64,000 nucleotides of DNA from Pseudolysobacter sp964466115 (GTDB lineage Bacteria > Pseudomonadota > Gammaproteobacteria > Xanthomonadales > Rhodanobacteraceae). The notes under the pieces are model-generated. The model searched no databases and was not told the origin of the DNA. It saw nothing but the letters and a program-made list of their open reading frames with translations. Each line of letters begins with the position of its first letter. Position 1 is the first letter of the stretch. Both the position numbers and the translations under genes were made by a program. The stretch spans positions 124,001 to 188,000 of the forward strand of contig CAYXMH010000001.1 in the NCBI GenBank assembly GCA_964466115.1. Reading direction: 5' to 3'. Below are positions 34,996 through 43,797 of this stretch, in pieces.

Positions 34996-37900
34996 CTACT
35001 GGGTCCGCGCTCCGGCCTGCACCAACTGCGCTAACCGCCGCACCGCGACCGAAACAATGGGGTAATCCGTCACTACTTGGCTGCGCATATCGGCAAACAT
35101 GCCCAAAGTAAACTTAAGCGAGGTGTCCTCGCGGTTTAACCACGCTGAAACAGCGCCAGCCCCGGGAACCTGGCTGTTTTTCTCCAAAATTTGCGCGGTA
35201 AGCGCGCGGTGCTGCACGTAAAGCTCATCGCGCAAACTTCCGCGCGCGTGCGCATGCCAGCGCGACTCCACCGGCAGCTCCTCGATCTTGTTCATTAGCC
35301 ACTGCAGGTGCAGCGCTTCGCCAAGTTCATAATAGGTTTCGGCCACTTGCTGAATGGTAAATTTGCTATTTTCAGTAATAAAGATGATGTCGAACGCCGA
35401 ATTAAGCGCGGGCAAAGCGGCCAACTGTGCGCCAAACGCATCTGGGAAACCGGCCTGCGACCATTGCTTTTGCTCGGTTTCGTAGAGCGCGCGGTCGCCG
35501 GCTGCCATTACCTTTCCAAGATTGTTGCGCAATTCCACCATACCCGGCTGGTAGCGCTCCACGGCGCGCGCAATATCCAGCGACTCGCCGGGTTGACTGA
35601 GCAACCACCGCGTCATATTGCGCAGCAATGTCCATATCTTAAGCAGCGCATCGATTTGGCTGTCGCCATTGACTTGACCGTCAAGCGCCTCAATTTCGGC
35701 CCATAGCGAGCGCGCATCGAGCGTTTCGCGCGCGATATTGAATGCGCGCGCCACCGCCGAGGGAGACTGCCCGGTATCCTCCTGCATCCGCAGCATGAAT
35801 GTCGCACCCATGCGGTTGACCAGGGAGTTGGTCACGGCGGTGGCGATGATCTCGCGCTTCAGGCGATGCCGGTCCATATGCGGGGCATAACGCTCGCGCA
35901 ACGGCTCGGGGAAATAACGTTTAAGTTCGCGCGACAGGTAAGCGTCCTCGGGCACGTCCGATTCCAACAATTTCTGATAAATGACAATTTTTGAATAAGA
36001 CAATAAAATGGATAATTCCGGCCTGGTTAGCCCTAAGCCGCGGGCTTTGCGTTCGCTAATTTCGGTGTCGGACGGCAAAAACTCCAATTGCCGATCCAGC
36101 AGCCCTTCCGCCTCCAGGGTACGAATGAAATGCCGCTTCGCGCCCAAGCGCGATACCGACATGCGCTCCATCAAACTGATGGCCTGGTTCTGGCGATAAT
36201 TATCGAGCAGCACCAGACGCGCGACCTCGTCGGTCATCTGCGCCAGGCAGCGATTGCGCGCATCAAGATCAAGCTCCCCGCGTGCCACGGCGTCATTGAA
36301 CAAAATCTTGATGTTCACTTCGTGATCGGAAGTATCAACACCGGCCGAGTTGTCGATAAAATCGGTATTCAATAACACGCCATTCAATGCCGCCTCAATA
36401 CGCCCGCGTTGGGTCATGCCAAGATTGCCGCCCTCACCGATGCACTTGCAGCGCAGCTCCTTGCCGTTGACGCGAATGGCATTGTTGGCGCGGTCGCCGA
36501 CGTCAGCACTGGTTTCGTTTTCGGACTTCACATAGGTGCCAATCCCGCCGTTCCACAGCAAATCGACCGGCGCTTTCAAAATGGCGCGCATCAAATCGTT
36601 GGGAGCAAGCTGTTCGGTGCTTAGGTCAATGCCAAGCGCGGTACGCAACTGCGGTGAAATGGGGATCGATTTGGCGCTGCGCGGGAAAACGCCACCGCCC
36701 TTGCTAATGAGCTTGGCGTCGTAATCGGCCCAACTCGACCGCGGCAACTTGAACAGGCGCTCGCGTTCCTTAAACGATGCGGCAATATCGGGATTCGGGT
36801 CGAGGAAAATGTGCCGATGATCAAATGCGGCCAACAAACGGATGTACGGGGACAAAAGCATGCCATTGCCAAACACGTCGCCGGACATGTCGCCAATGCC
36901 CACGCAAGTGAAATCCTGACTCTGCGAATCGCGCCCCATGGCGCGAAAATGCCGCTTGACCGACTCCCAGGCGCCTTTGGCGGTGATGCCCATGGCTTTG
37001 TGATCGTAACCAACCGAACCACCCGACGCGAACGCGTCCCCAAGCCAAAAGCCGTGCTCGGCGGAAATCGCATTGGCGATGTCGGAAAAGGTGGCGGTGC
37101 CTTTATCGGCGGCAACCACCAAATAGGGATCATCGCCATCGTGTCGCACCACGTCGGCGGGGTAGGCGATTTTGCCTTCCACCAGATTATCGGTAATGTC
37201 CAGTAATCCATTAATAAACATTCGGTAACAGGCAATGCCTTCGGCTAACACCGCATCACGATCGCCGCCAACCGGCGAGCGCTTGACAAAGAAACCGCCT
37301 TTCGCACCCACTGGCACAATGACGGTGTTCTTCACCGTCTGCGCTTTCACCAAACCCAGCACTTCCGTGCGAAAATCCTCACGGCGATCCGACCAACGCA
37401 AGCCACCGCGCGCTACCGGCCCAAAGCGCAGGTGAACTCCCTCCACGCGCGGCGCACAAACAAAAATTTCGCGGTACGGGCGTGGTTTTGGCAAATCCGG
37501 TACTTTGGCCGGATCAAACTTGAAGCTGATGTATTCTTTTGGCTTACCATCACGGCGCTGATAAAAATTCGTGCGCACAGTGGCCCCGATCACCGCCAAA
37601 TAAGAGCGCAGAATCCGATCCTCATCCAAGCTCGCAACCCGATCGAGCAATAACCGAATGGCCTCGATGATTGCCTGTGCCTGCTGCGCGCGCGGCGCGC
37701 TGCGGGCGGAAACCAAATTGTCCACGAACGCGGGATGTATTTTCGTAATCTCAGGGTCAAGCAGCGCTTTTAATTCTTGTGCGAGCCGATCCTTTGCCGC
37801 CTCCGTCGTTTCCTTACCGCTGCTCTCGCGCAACGGATCAAATTTTGCTTCAAACAGCTCCACCAAAAGACCGGCAATGGCGGGGTAATTGCACAGTGTT

Positions 37901-39954
37901 TCCTCCATATAGCTTTGCGAAAACGGCACCCCGGTCTGCAGCAGGTATTTGCAATACCCGCGCAACACGGCAACCTGGCGCCATTGCGTTTGCGCGCTTA
38001 AAATCAGGCGGTTGAAGCCATCGTTCTCCGCTTCGCCGCGCCAGATCCGTTCAAACGCATCCTGAAAGGCATCGCGGCTTTGTTCGACATCGATCTCGCA
38101 CTTCAGCGCCGACTGCACTTCAAAATCTTGAATAATGATGCGCGCGCCATTGAGCTCCAATTCATACGGGTGTTCAGAAAGAATCTTAAGCCCCATGTTC
38201 TCCATCATCGGCAATGCTTCACTGAGCGTGATCGGCGAACCGAAACGGAACAACTTAAACCGCAACGCGGCCTCGTTCTTGCGCGAACGGTAAAAGCTCA
38301 AACGTATGTCTTCACTGCTCTTAAGCCGATCCACCGTTTCCACGTCCGCCGCGGCGATCACCGGCGTTACCTCTTCGATGTACCCAATCGGCAACACCTT
38401 GCCAATGCGGTTGGCCAAGCGCAGGCCTTTTTCCTCCCCATGCTTGCGCACCAAGATTTCGCGCAGCTCATCGTGCCAATTCCGGACAATTTGGACGATG
38501 TTGCCTTCCAACTCGTTAAGGTCAACCTCAGGTGTTTCGCCCGATTTCGGGCGGATAACCAAGTGCAGCCGCGCCAATACCGCATCACCGACCAAGATAT
38601 TGGCGTCAACGCGCTCGCCATGGAAGGCGCGCTTGAGCAATGCTTCAATGTGTTCGCGCAACTCGTTGTTGAAACGATCGCGCGGAATGAACACTAGGCA
38701 AGAGTAAAACCGACCGTAGCGGTCGCGGCGGACGAACAAACGGGTGCGCGCGCGCTCTTGTAAACTTAATATACCAGTAGATAAAGTAAATAATTCATCT
38801 TCTGTACACTGGAATAACTCATCGCGCGGTAGGGTTTCCAAAATGTGGCGCAACGCTTTGCCGGAATGGGAGTCACGGCGGATTCCAGACCGCACCGCCA
38901 CGGCGTCCACTTTTTGCCGAATCAACGGCACGTCTTGCGGGCGGCGGGTATAGGCGCTCGAGGTGTACAGACCTAAAAACCGCTGCTCGCCGACCGGCAC
39001 GTGGTTTGCGTCAAACTTCAGCACACCGATGTAGTCCATATAACCCATCCGGTGCACCGACGCGCGTGCGTTGGTTTTGGTCAAAATCAGCGCATCCATC
39101 GACCCCGACTGCGGCAAGTCTTTCGCCGCCAAGCTCTTCAACGACCGCGATGAGGCTTGGTCCCGCTCCCGCAATAATCCCAAGCCGGAGTTCTCTACGG
39201 TTTTCAACACCTCTTCCGACCCGGTTTTCCCGACTTCGTATTCGCGATAGCCCAAAAAGGTGAAATGATCGTCCGCAACCCAACGCAAAAACTCCTGCGC
39301 TTCAACAATGCCGGACTGGTTCACCGGCATATTGCGCTTGGGTAAGTCGTCAACGATATCAAGCATCTTGGTGCGCATCGCCTTCCAATCGGTCACGCAG
39401 GCGCGAACGTCATCCAACGCCGCCAGGATCGATTGCTGCAGTTGCTGCAACTCTTCGGCTTCCGCACTGCGGTCGACTTCAAAGTGCATCAGTGAATCGG
39501 GTTTCCCCTGGTTGCCTGTTTCCGAGCCCAAGCTCAGCAATTTACCTTGCGCATCGCGCTCGGCCATCAGCACGGGATGAATCACCGTGTGCGCCAATAA
39601 GCCGGCGCCGGCGATGGCCATGCTTACGGAATCGACCAAAAACGGCATGTCGTCGGTGACGACTTGAATAACGGTGTAAGGACACTCCCACCCATGCTCG
39701 GCCAGCGTCGGGTTGTATACGCGCACCTTGGCGCACCCGGGCTGGCGCGTATGCAAAAAATCCATCCAGCCACGCACCAACCCAAGCCAATTATTGGCAG
39801 GCCGCGCCAACAGGTCTTCCTCGGTCACACGCCGAAAGAACTCGGTGATAAAGGTGCGATTTTCCTCTGCGCGCGCCTTTGGCAATTCGCGCTTTAGCAG
39901 TTCGAGGAGGGTCTCAACCGTCGTGCCGACCGTCTCAGAGCTCAGTGCATTCAT
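34996..39954 (-). CDS. gdhB: Very large NAD-specific glutamate dehydrogenase (180-kDa type)
   Basis: A 1652-residue enzyme that deaminates glutamate to 2-oxoglutarate with NAD. It has an N-terminal regulatory region of about 700 residues with ACT-like folds, the catalytic GDH core near residues 800-1250 (VPVGAKGGFFVKR carries the catalytic Lys; GDMSGDVFGNGML and GGIGTYVKSENE are conserved), and a helical tail. Length and order match the large GDH class of Pseudomonas and Streptomyces. The frame opens upstream to 40080, but those 42 codons enter a palindromic repeat, so the ATG at 39954 is chosen. The large size reflects allosteric domains. Confidence 0.94.
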   Translation of the reverse strand: MNALSSETVGTTVETLLELLKRELPKARAEENRTFITEFFRRVTEEDLLARPANNWLGLVRGWMDFLHTRQPGCAKVRVYNPTLAEHGWECPYTVIQVVTDDMPFLVDSVSMAIAGAGLLAHTVIHPVLMAERDAQGKLLSLGSETGNQGKPDSLMHFEVDRSAEAEELQQLQQSILAALDDVRACVTDWKAMRTKMLDIVDDLPKRNMPVNQSGIVEAQEFLRWVADDHFTFLGYREYEVGKTGSEEVLKTVENSGLGLLRERDQASSRSLKSLAAKDLPQSGSMDALILTKTNARASVHRMGYMDYIGVLKFDANHVPVGEQRFLGLYTSSAYTRRPQDVPLIRQKVDAVAVRSGIRRDSHSGKALRHILETLPRDELFQCTEDELFTLSTGILSLQERARTRLFVRRDRYGRFYSCLVFIPRDRFNNELREHIEALLKRAFHGERVDANILVGDAVLARLHLVIRPKSGETPEVDLNELEGNIVQIVRNWHDELREILVRKHGEEKGLRLANRIGKVLPIGYIEEVTPVIAAADVETVDRLKSSEDIRLSFYRSRKNEAALRFKLFRFGSPITLSEALPMMENMGLKILSEHPYELELNGARIIIQDFEVQSALKCEIDVEQSRDAFQDAFERIWRGEAENDGFNRLILSAQTQWRQVAVLRGYCKYLLQTGVPFSQSYMEETLCNYPAIAGLLVELFEAKFDPLRESSGKETTEAAKDRLAQELKALLDPEITKIHPAFVDNLVSARSAPRAQQAQAIIEAIRLLLDRVASLDEDRILRSYLAVIGATVRTNFYQRRDGKPKEYISFKFDPAKVPDLPKPRPYREIFVCAPRVEGVHLRFGPVARGGLRWSDRREDFRTEVLGLVKAQTVKNTVIVPVGAKGGFFVKRSPVGGDRDAVLAEGIACYRMFINGLLDITDNLVEGKIAYPADVVRHDGDDPYLVVAADKGTATFSDIANAISAEHGFWLGDAFASGGSVGYDHKAMGITAKGAWESVKRHFRAMGRDSQSQDFTCVGIGDMSGDVFGNGMLLSPYIRLLAAFDHRHIFLDPNPDIAASFKERERLFKLPRSSWADYDAKLISKGGGVFPRSAKSIPISPQLRTALGIDLSTEQLAPNDLMRAILKAPVDLLWNGGIGTYVKSENETSADVGDRANNAIRVNGKELRCKCIGEGGNLGMTQRGRIEAALNGVLLNTDFIDNSAGVDTSDHEVNIKILFNDAVARGELDLDARNRCLAQMTDEVARLVLLDNYRQNQAISLMERMSVSRLGAKRHFIRTLEAEGLLDRQLEFLPSDTEISERKARGLGLTRPELSILLSYSKIVIYQKLLESDVPEDAYLSRELKRYFPEPLRERYAPHMDRHRLKREIIATAVTNSLVNRMGATFMLRMQEDTGQSPSAVARAFNIARETLDARSLWAEIEALDGQVNGDSQIDALLKIWTLLRNMTRWLLSQPGESLDIARAVERYQPGMVELRNNLGKVMAAGDRALYETEQKQWSQAGFPDAFGAQLAALPALNSAFDIIFITENSKFTIQQVAETYYELGEALHLQWLMNKIEELPVESRWHAHARGSLRDELYVQHRALTAQILEKNSQVPGAGAVSAWLNREDTSLKFTLGMFADMRSQVVTDYPIVSVAVRRLAQLVQAGARTQ

Positions 39955-40064
39955 GGAATCGTCCAAAAAAAGCCACAAACAGGCCAGAAGGATACCGTCT
40001 TGGCCGCAATCAAATCCACTCAAATTCGGAAATCGTTCAGTGTATTTTTCACCGAGGTCATCAG

Positions 40065-40113
40065 TACCAAATCCGTTCACCCTTCGACAGGCTCAGGGCG
40101 AACGGATTTGGTA
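40065..40113. repeat. Palindromic repeat, REP-like family, with 14-bp perfect outer arms
   Basis: TACCAAATCCGTTC (40065-40078) and GAACGGATTTGGTA (40100-40113) are exact inverted arms. The core CCTTCGACAGGCTCAGGGCG is that of the family seen at 2374, 2497, 40151 and 42580. It lies upstream of the glutamate dehydrogenase and overlaps the open extension of that frame. Confidence 0.8.
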
Positions 40114-40150
40114 GGAACGCCATTAACCATTCGGTATACCGAACCTCTCC

Positions 40151-40187
40151 CTCCGTTCGTCCTGAGCTTGTCGAAGGATGAACGGAG
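40151..40187. repeat. Palindromic repeat, REP-like family
   Basis: CTCCGTTC and GAACGGAG are inverted arms around CCTGAGCTTGTCGAAGG. It lies 38 bases from the copy at 40065-40113 and in the opposite orientation, so the two form a facing pair as in BIME-type arrays. Confidence 0.75.
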
Positions 40188-40223
40188 CCCTCATGCCCTC
40201 ACCGCAATGTGCGCTGAACGAAC

Positions 40224-40523
40224 CTAAGACTTGAGAACGTTGCCTGTTGATCGGGCAAGACGAGACACCTCCATCCAATCACCGCGAAACATTGCCTCTT
40301 TTTTCTTCCTGCTCCAACCTTTGATTCGTTGTTCAGCGGCAAGCGCTTCCTCACGGGTTGCAAAATCTTGCGAAAACACCAAGTGAAGCGGACGACGTTT
40401 GTAGGTATAACAGTTGGATGTTACACCGGCATTGTGTTCACCAATCCGTGTTTCGAGATTCTCTGTATGCCCAGTATAATAACTACCATCAGCACAACGA
40501 AGCATATAAACCCAAAACGGCAT
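40224..40523 (-). CDS. GIY-YIG domain protein (UPF0213/YhbQ-like)
   Basis: A 99-residue single GIY-YIG nuclease-fold protein. VYMLRCADGSYYTGHTENLETRI carries the motif in a YML...YTG form, with the conserved Arg and a Glu in AEQRIKG. Stand-alone proteins of this size are common and their cleavage activity is unproven. The ATG at 40523 gives the expected family length; the frame is open further upstream but would overlap the acyl-CoA dehydrogenase gene. It starts 10 bases after that gene's stop. Confidence 0.87.
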   Translation of the reverse strand: MPFWVYMLRCADGSYYTGHTENLETRIGEHNAGVTSNCYTYKRRPLHLVFSQDFATREEALAAEQRIKGWSRKKKEAMFRGDWMEVSRLARSTGNVLKS

Positions 40524-40533
40524 AGCTGAAGCT

Positions 40534-41697
40534 TCAACGCAATCCAGTTTCGTTTCGCGCAATGACCAAACGCTGGATTTCGCTGGTTCCTTCGTATATT
40601 TCGGTGATCTTGGCATCCCGAAAATAGCGCTCCAGCGGCATTTCTTTGGAATACCCCATACCACCGTGAATTTGCACGGCTTGATGCGAAATCCACATCG
40701 CGGCTTCGGACGCAAACAGCTTCGCGCAAGACGCCTCGGTGCTGAAACGCCCGCCATTCTTTTCCGTTTCACCTTTAACGAATGCCGCGCGCAGTGTCAG
40801 CAAAGTTGCGGCCTCAAGTTTGCATTTCATATCGGCAATTTTCGCTTGCGTCATCTGAAACGAACCGATCGGTGCGCCAAACGCTTTGCGATCGCGCACA
40901 TAGGTCAGTGTTGCCTCATACGCCGCGCGTGAAATGCCGATGGCTTGTGAAGCAATGCCAATTCGTCCGGCATCGAGCACACCCATTGCAATCTTAAATC
41001 CCTCGCCTTCTTGGCCCAGCAAATTTTCCGCCGGACACTGATAATCGCTGAATTCAATTTCACAAGTGGCGGAGGCGCGAATACCGAGCTTTGGCTCGGT
41101 TTTTCCACACTGAAACCCTTTGGTTTGCGTATCCACAATAAAAGCGCTGATGCCTTTGGCGCCCTTACTGGGATCGGTAATCGCAAACAGCACGATGTAT
41201 TTGGCCACCGGCCCGGATGTAATCCAGCTTTTTTTACCGTTGATCACGTAATGCGCAGCATCCGCGGATTTAATGGCGCGCACGCGCATGGCGGATGCGT
41301 CCGACCCCGATTGCGGCTCGGTCAACGCATAGGCGCCTATCGCCTCGCCGCTGGCGATTGCGCGCACGTATTTTTGCTTCTGCGCTTCATTTCCGTATTT
41401 TAATATGCCATTGCAAAAAAGAGAATTGTTTACAGACATAATAGTGGAATGAGCGGCATCCGCGGTGGCGATTTCGATCATCGCCAGCACGTACGCTATC
41501 GGGTCCATACCGGCGCCGCCGTACTCGCCCGGCACTTCGATACCCATCAAGCCCATTTGTCCCATTTCTTTAATATTATCAATAGGGAATTCGCCGCTTT
41601 TATCAAATTCGGCGGCAACCGGGGCAATCCTCTTTTGGGCGAACTCGCGCGCGATCGCTTGTATGGATAACTGGTCCTCTGTGAAACGAAAATCCAT
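40534..41697 (-). CDS. Short-chain acyl-CoA dehydrogenase
   Basis: A 387-residue FAD enzyme that makes enoyl-CoA from acyl-CoA in beta-oxidation. Markers are YALTEPQSGSDASAMR, ITSGPVAKYIVLFA, VQIHGGMGYSKEMPLERYFRDAKI and the catalytic Glu in IYEGTSEIQRLVIAR. The profile is close to butyryl-/short-chain acyl-CoA dehydrogenases, although the exact chain length cannot be set from sequence. It has no other beta-oxidation gene beside it; the GIY-YIG gene follows. Confidence 0.9.
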   Translation of the reverse strand: MDFRFTEDQLSIQAIAREFAQKRIAPVAAEFDKSGEFPIDNIKEMGQMGLMGIEVPGEYGGAGMDPIAYVLAMIEIATADAAHSTIMSVNNSLFCNGILKYGNEAQKQKYVRAIASGEAIGAYALTEPQSGSDASAMRVRAIKSADAAHYVINGKKSWITSGPVAKYIVLFAITDPSKGAKGISAFIVDTQTKGFQCGKTEPKLGIRASATCEIEFSDYQCPAENLLGQEGEGFKIAMGVLDAGRIGIASQAIGISRAAYEATLTYVRDRKAFGAPIGSFQMTQAKIADMKCKLEAATLLTLRAAFVKGETEKNGGRFSTEASCAKLFASEAAMWISHQAVQIHGGMGYSKEMPLERYFRDAKITEIYEGTSEIQRLVIARNETGLR

Positions 41698-41755
41698 GAA
41701 ACTCCCCTTGCGTTTTAAAATCGAGTGACGCCCAGATGGGGCTTAACTGCCTATT

Positions 41756-42508
41756 TTAACGGTTTTGCCTGATCGATGCCGGCTGCATTGGCAATCCGCG
41801 GCGCTGCGCCATTAGCCAATAAAACAACTGTGGCTGCGCATAGACGCGATCCCACACTTTATGGCCAAGATCCGGATATTCGGTGTATTTTGGGTTGGCA
41901 CCGTATGCGCGCAGCTTAGCCACAATAGTCCGCGGGCCTTTGCGGCGCCCACCATCGCCTTTATCGGGATCGGTTTCATGGTCTTGTGCGCCATGAAAAA
42001 CCCAAACCGGTATCCGCGCGATTCGTTTTAACCCATAAATACTCGTTGCCGCGCATATCGGGACACCGGCCGCGAACAAATCGGGAAACGCTTTTAGGCT
42101 TTCCCATACCGCGCTGCCGCCGCTCGATAAACCGGTTAAATAGACCCGTTCAGGATCATTGCCGTATTCGGCTTGCACCGATGCCACCACTTCCGCAATT
42201 TCGGCCGGATCCCAATTAAGCCAACGGCTTTGCGGAGCCACCAACAGCAACGGCTGCTGCGCCAAATGCTCGGGGCTTAGCAGCCGATTAAACAGCCCGT
42301 CGGTGTTGTCATCGAGCTGAACCTCGTTGTCCGCGCCGATTTCGCCGGATCCATTCAAAAACACGAGGACCGGCAGACGCTGACCTTCACGATAACCGGG
42401 TGACACAAAAACGCGATAGGGGGTGCCGGTGCCATCGGGGCGGGTATTACGAACCAGAAAATCGTCGGTGGTGATCGCCATTGCGGGCCAGGCAATTACC
42501 AGCAGCAT
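41756..42508 (-). CDS. Secreted alpha/beta-hydrolase (predicted peptidase/esterase)
   Basis: A 250-residue exported hydrolase. The nucleophile motif is GLSSGGSA (GxSxG), with the acid in FHGAQDHE and the His in DLGHKVWDR. VLVFLNGSGEIG forms the oxyanion region. The signal peptide is MLLVIAWPAMA from the ATG at 42508; a TTG eight codons upstream would lengthen its charged part. The frame is open to 42667, but residues there are encoded by the palindromic repeat, so the long form is unlikely. Family matches the LpqC/predicted peptidase group; the substrate is unknown. Confidence 0.8.
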   Translation of the reverse strand: MLLVIAWPAMAITTDDFLVRNTRPDGTGTPYRVFVSPGYREGQRLPVLVFLNGSGEIGADNEVQLDDNTDGLFNRLLSPEHLAQQPLLLVAPQSRWLNWDPAEIAEVVASVQAEYGNDPERVYLTGLSSGGSAVWESLKAFPDLFAAGVPICAATSIYGLKRIARIPVWVFHGAQDHETDPDKGDGGRRKGPRTIVAKLRAYGANPKYTEYPDLGHKVWDRVYAQPQLFYWLMAQRRGLPMQPASIRQNR

Positions 42509-42579
42509 GGAAACCCAGAAACAGCGTGTCAATACACCGCATTGAAATATTTTCAATTTGCGATAGCGATTCACCTTTT

Positions 42580-42649
42580 CCGTTCGCCCTGAGCTGGTCG
42601 TTGGGTGGACGGGAAAGGCACTCTGCTTCGACAAGCTCAGCATGAACGG
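42580..42649. repeat. Palindromic repeat, REP-like family
   Basis: Same element as the units at 2374 and 2497: CCGTTCGCCCTGAGCTGGTC on the left and GCTTCGACAAGCTCAGCATG on the right, ending GAACGG. A few base changes in the left arm weaken the hairpin. It supplies the false N-terminal codons of the esterase frame. Confidence 0.8.
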
Positions 42650-42794
42650 TTTTCTTAAAGTTGCCACTTTAGAATCAATCGAATTACATACTTACATACC
42701 TTAGTTTACCCAAGCCTGGTACGCCAGTGGTATCGGTTATTGCATGGCCGCCGGAACAACGCTTGACCTCAATCGCAACCGCGACTACGCTTCC

Positions 42795-42826
42795 ATACAT
42801 CTTTTAATCAAGATAAAAGGATGTAT
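42795..42826. promoter_or_regulatory. Operator-like dyad overlapping the ribosome binding site of the ArsR-methyltransferase gene
   Basis: ATACATCTTTTA and TAAAAGGATGTAT are inverted arms (one extra base in the right arm). The right arm contains the AAAGGA ribosome binding site. Size and symmetry suit a winged-helix ArsR dimer, so autoregulation is likely. Confidence 0.5.
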
Positions 42827-42827
42827 T

Positions 42828-43751
42828 TTGGATCTGGCCACCACATCGGCCCTGCTGCGACTGTTGTCTGATCCGACCAGGGTGCGCCTATTACGCCTTC
42901 TGGAGCGGGAGGAGTTGACCGTGGCGGAGCTCTCCGCGGTGCTTCGGCTGGCGCAGCCGCGAGTGTCAACGCATCTGGCAAAACTAAAAGAAGCCAACCT
43001 GGTCCGCGATCGACGCGCCGGCGTTTCGGCCTATTATCGTTTCAACGCCGAGGGCACCTCCAAGCAAGAAACCCTATTGCGCGCGCTGCAAGAGGCGATG
43101 GACGATGCGCTGCTGCGCGATGACGTGAAACGATTGTCATCCGTTCTGGCCAAGCGTGCCCATGCCGAAAACTGGGCCGACACGGTCGCCGGGGATATGG
43201 AGCGCCATTACTCACCGGGACGTACCTGGGAAGCGTTGGCCCGAACCATGGTGCATCTGCTTGATCTTGGCGATGTGCTGGACATCGCATCGGGCGATGG
43301 CGTATTGGCCGAGCTGCTCGCGCCGCATGCCCGCTCCATCCTTTGCATCGACGCCAGTGAGCGGGTCGTCAAGGCCGCACAAGAACGCCTCAAAAGCCTT
43401 GATAATGTGGAGGTGCGGCTGGGGGATATGCACCACATCGATGCGCAACGTCAATTCGATTTGGCGTTGCTGATGCACGCGTTGACCTACAGCACCAAAC
43501 CGGCCCACGTGGTAGCGCAAGCCGCACGCATCCTAAAGCCGCAAGGGCAGCTTTTGATCTGCACCCTGGCCAAGCACGCGCACAAAACCGCGGTCGAGCC
43601 TTTCGATCATCGCAACCTCGGTTTTAAGCCCGAAGAATTGAAGGAGTTTGTGCGCAAAGCCGGGCTGAAAGTCATCCGCTGCGAAACCGTCACGCGCGAA
43701 CGTCGGCCCCCGCATTTTGAAGTACTGACCCTACTGGCGCGTAAGTCGTAA
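42828..43751 (+). CDS. ArsR-family regulator fused to a SAM-dependent methyltransferase domain
   Basis: A 307-residue fusion. Residues about 1-95 are an ArsR winged helix (LLSDPTRVRLLRLL, AVLRLAQPRVSTHLAKLKEANLV); the metal-binding Cys pair is missing. Residues about 130-307 are a class I methyltransferase (VLDIASGDGVLAELL motif I). It lies 46 bases upstream of metH1, so it probably senses SAM or SAH and controls methionine synthesis; SahR-type ArsR proteins do this in other proteobacteria. The start is set as TTG 42828 on the basis of an AAAGGA site; an in-frame ATG at 42744 lies before the dyad and is less likely. Confidence 0.83.
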   Translation: MDLATTSALLRLLSDPTRVRLLRLLEREELTVAELSAVLRLAQPRVSTHLAKLKEANLVRDRRAGVSAYYRFNAEGTSKQETLLRALQEAMDDALLRDDVKRLSSVLAKRAHAENWADTVAGDMERHYSPGRTWEALARTMVHLLDLGDVLDIASGDGVLAELLAPHARSILCIDASERVVKAAQERLKSLDNVEVRLGDMHHIDAQRQFDLALLMHALTYSTKPAHVVAQAARILKPQGQLLICTLAKHAHKTAVEPFDHRNLGFKPEELKEFVRKAGLKVIRCETVTRERRPPHFEVLTLLARKS

Positions 43752-43797
43752 CACAAACGTCACTTAACTTAAGACCTACTTTCAGGCTCTGCACTCA

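Larger units (their letters stand above)
42509..42827. other. Intergenic stretch with a REP element and a promoter region
   Basis: About 320 bases between divergent genes (start of the esterase and start of the ArsR-methyltransferase). It holds a palindromic repeat at 42580-42649 and an operator-like dyad at 42795-42826. Nothing else is recognised. Confidence 0.6.

Noticed and set aside
43752..43797. Riboswitch (SAM, SAH or cobalamin) before metH
   Set aside because: Only 46 bases separate the regulator stop from metH1, too short, and no conserved riboswitch core was seen upstream of the regulator either.
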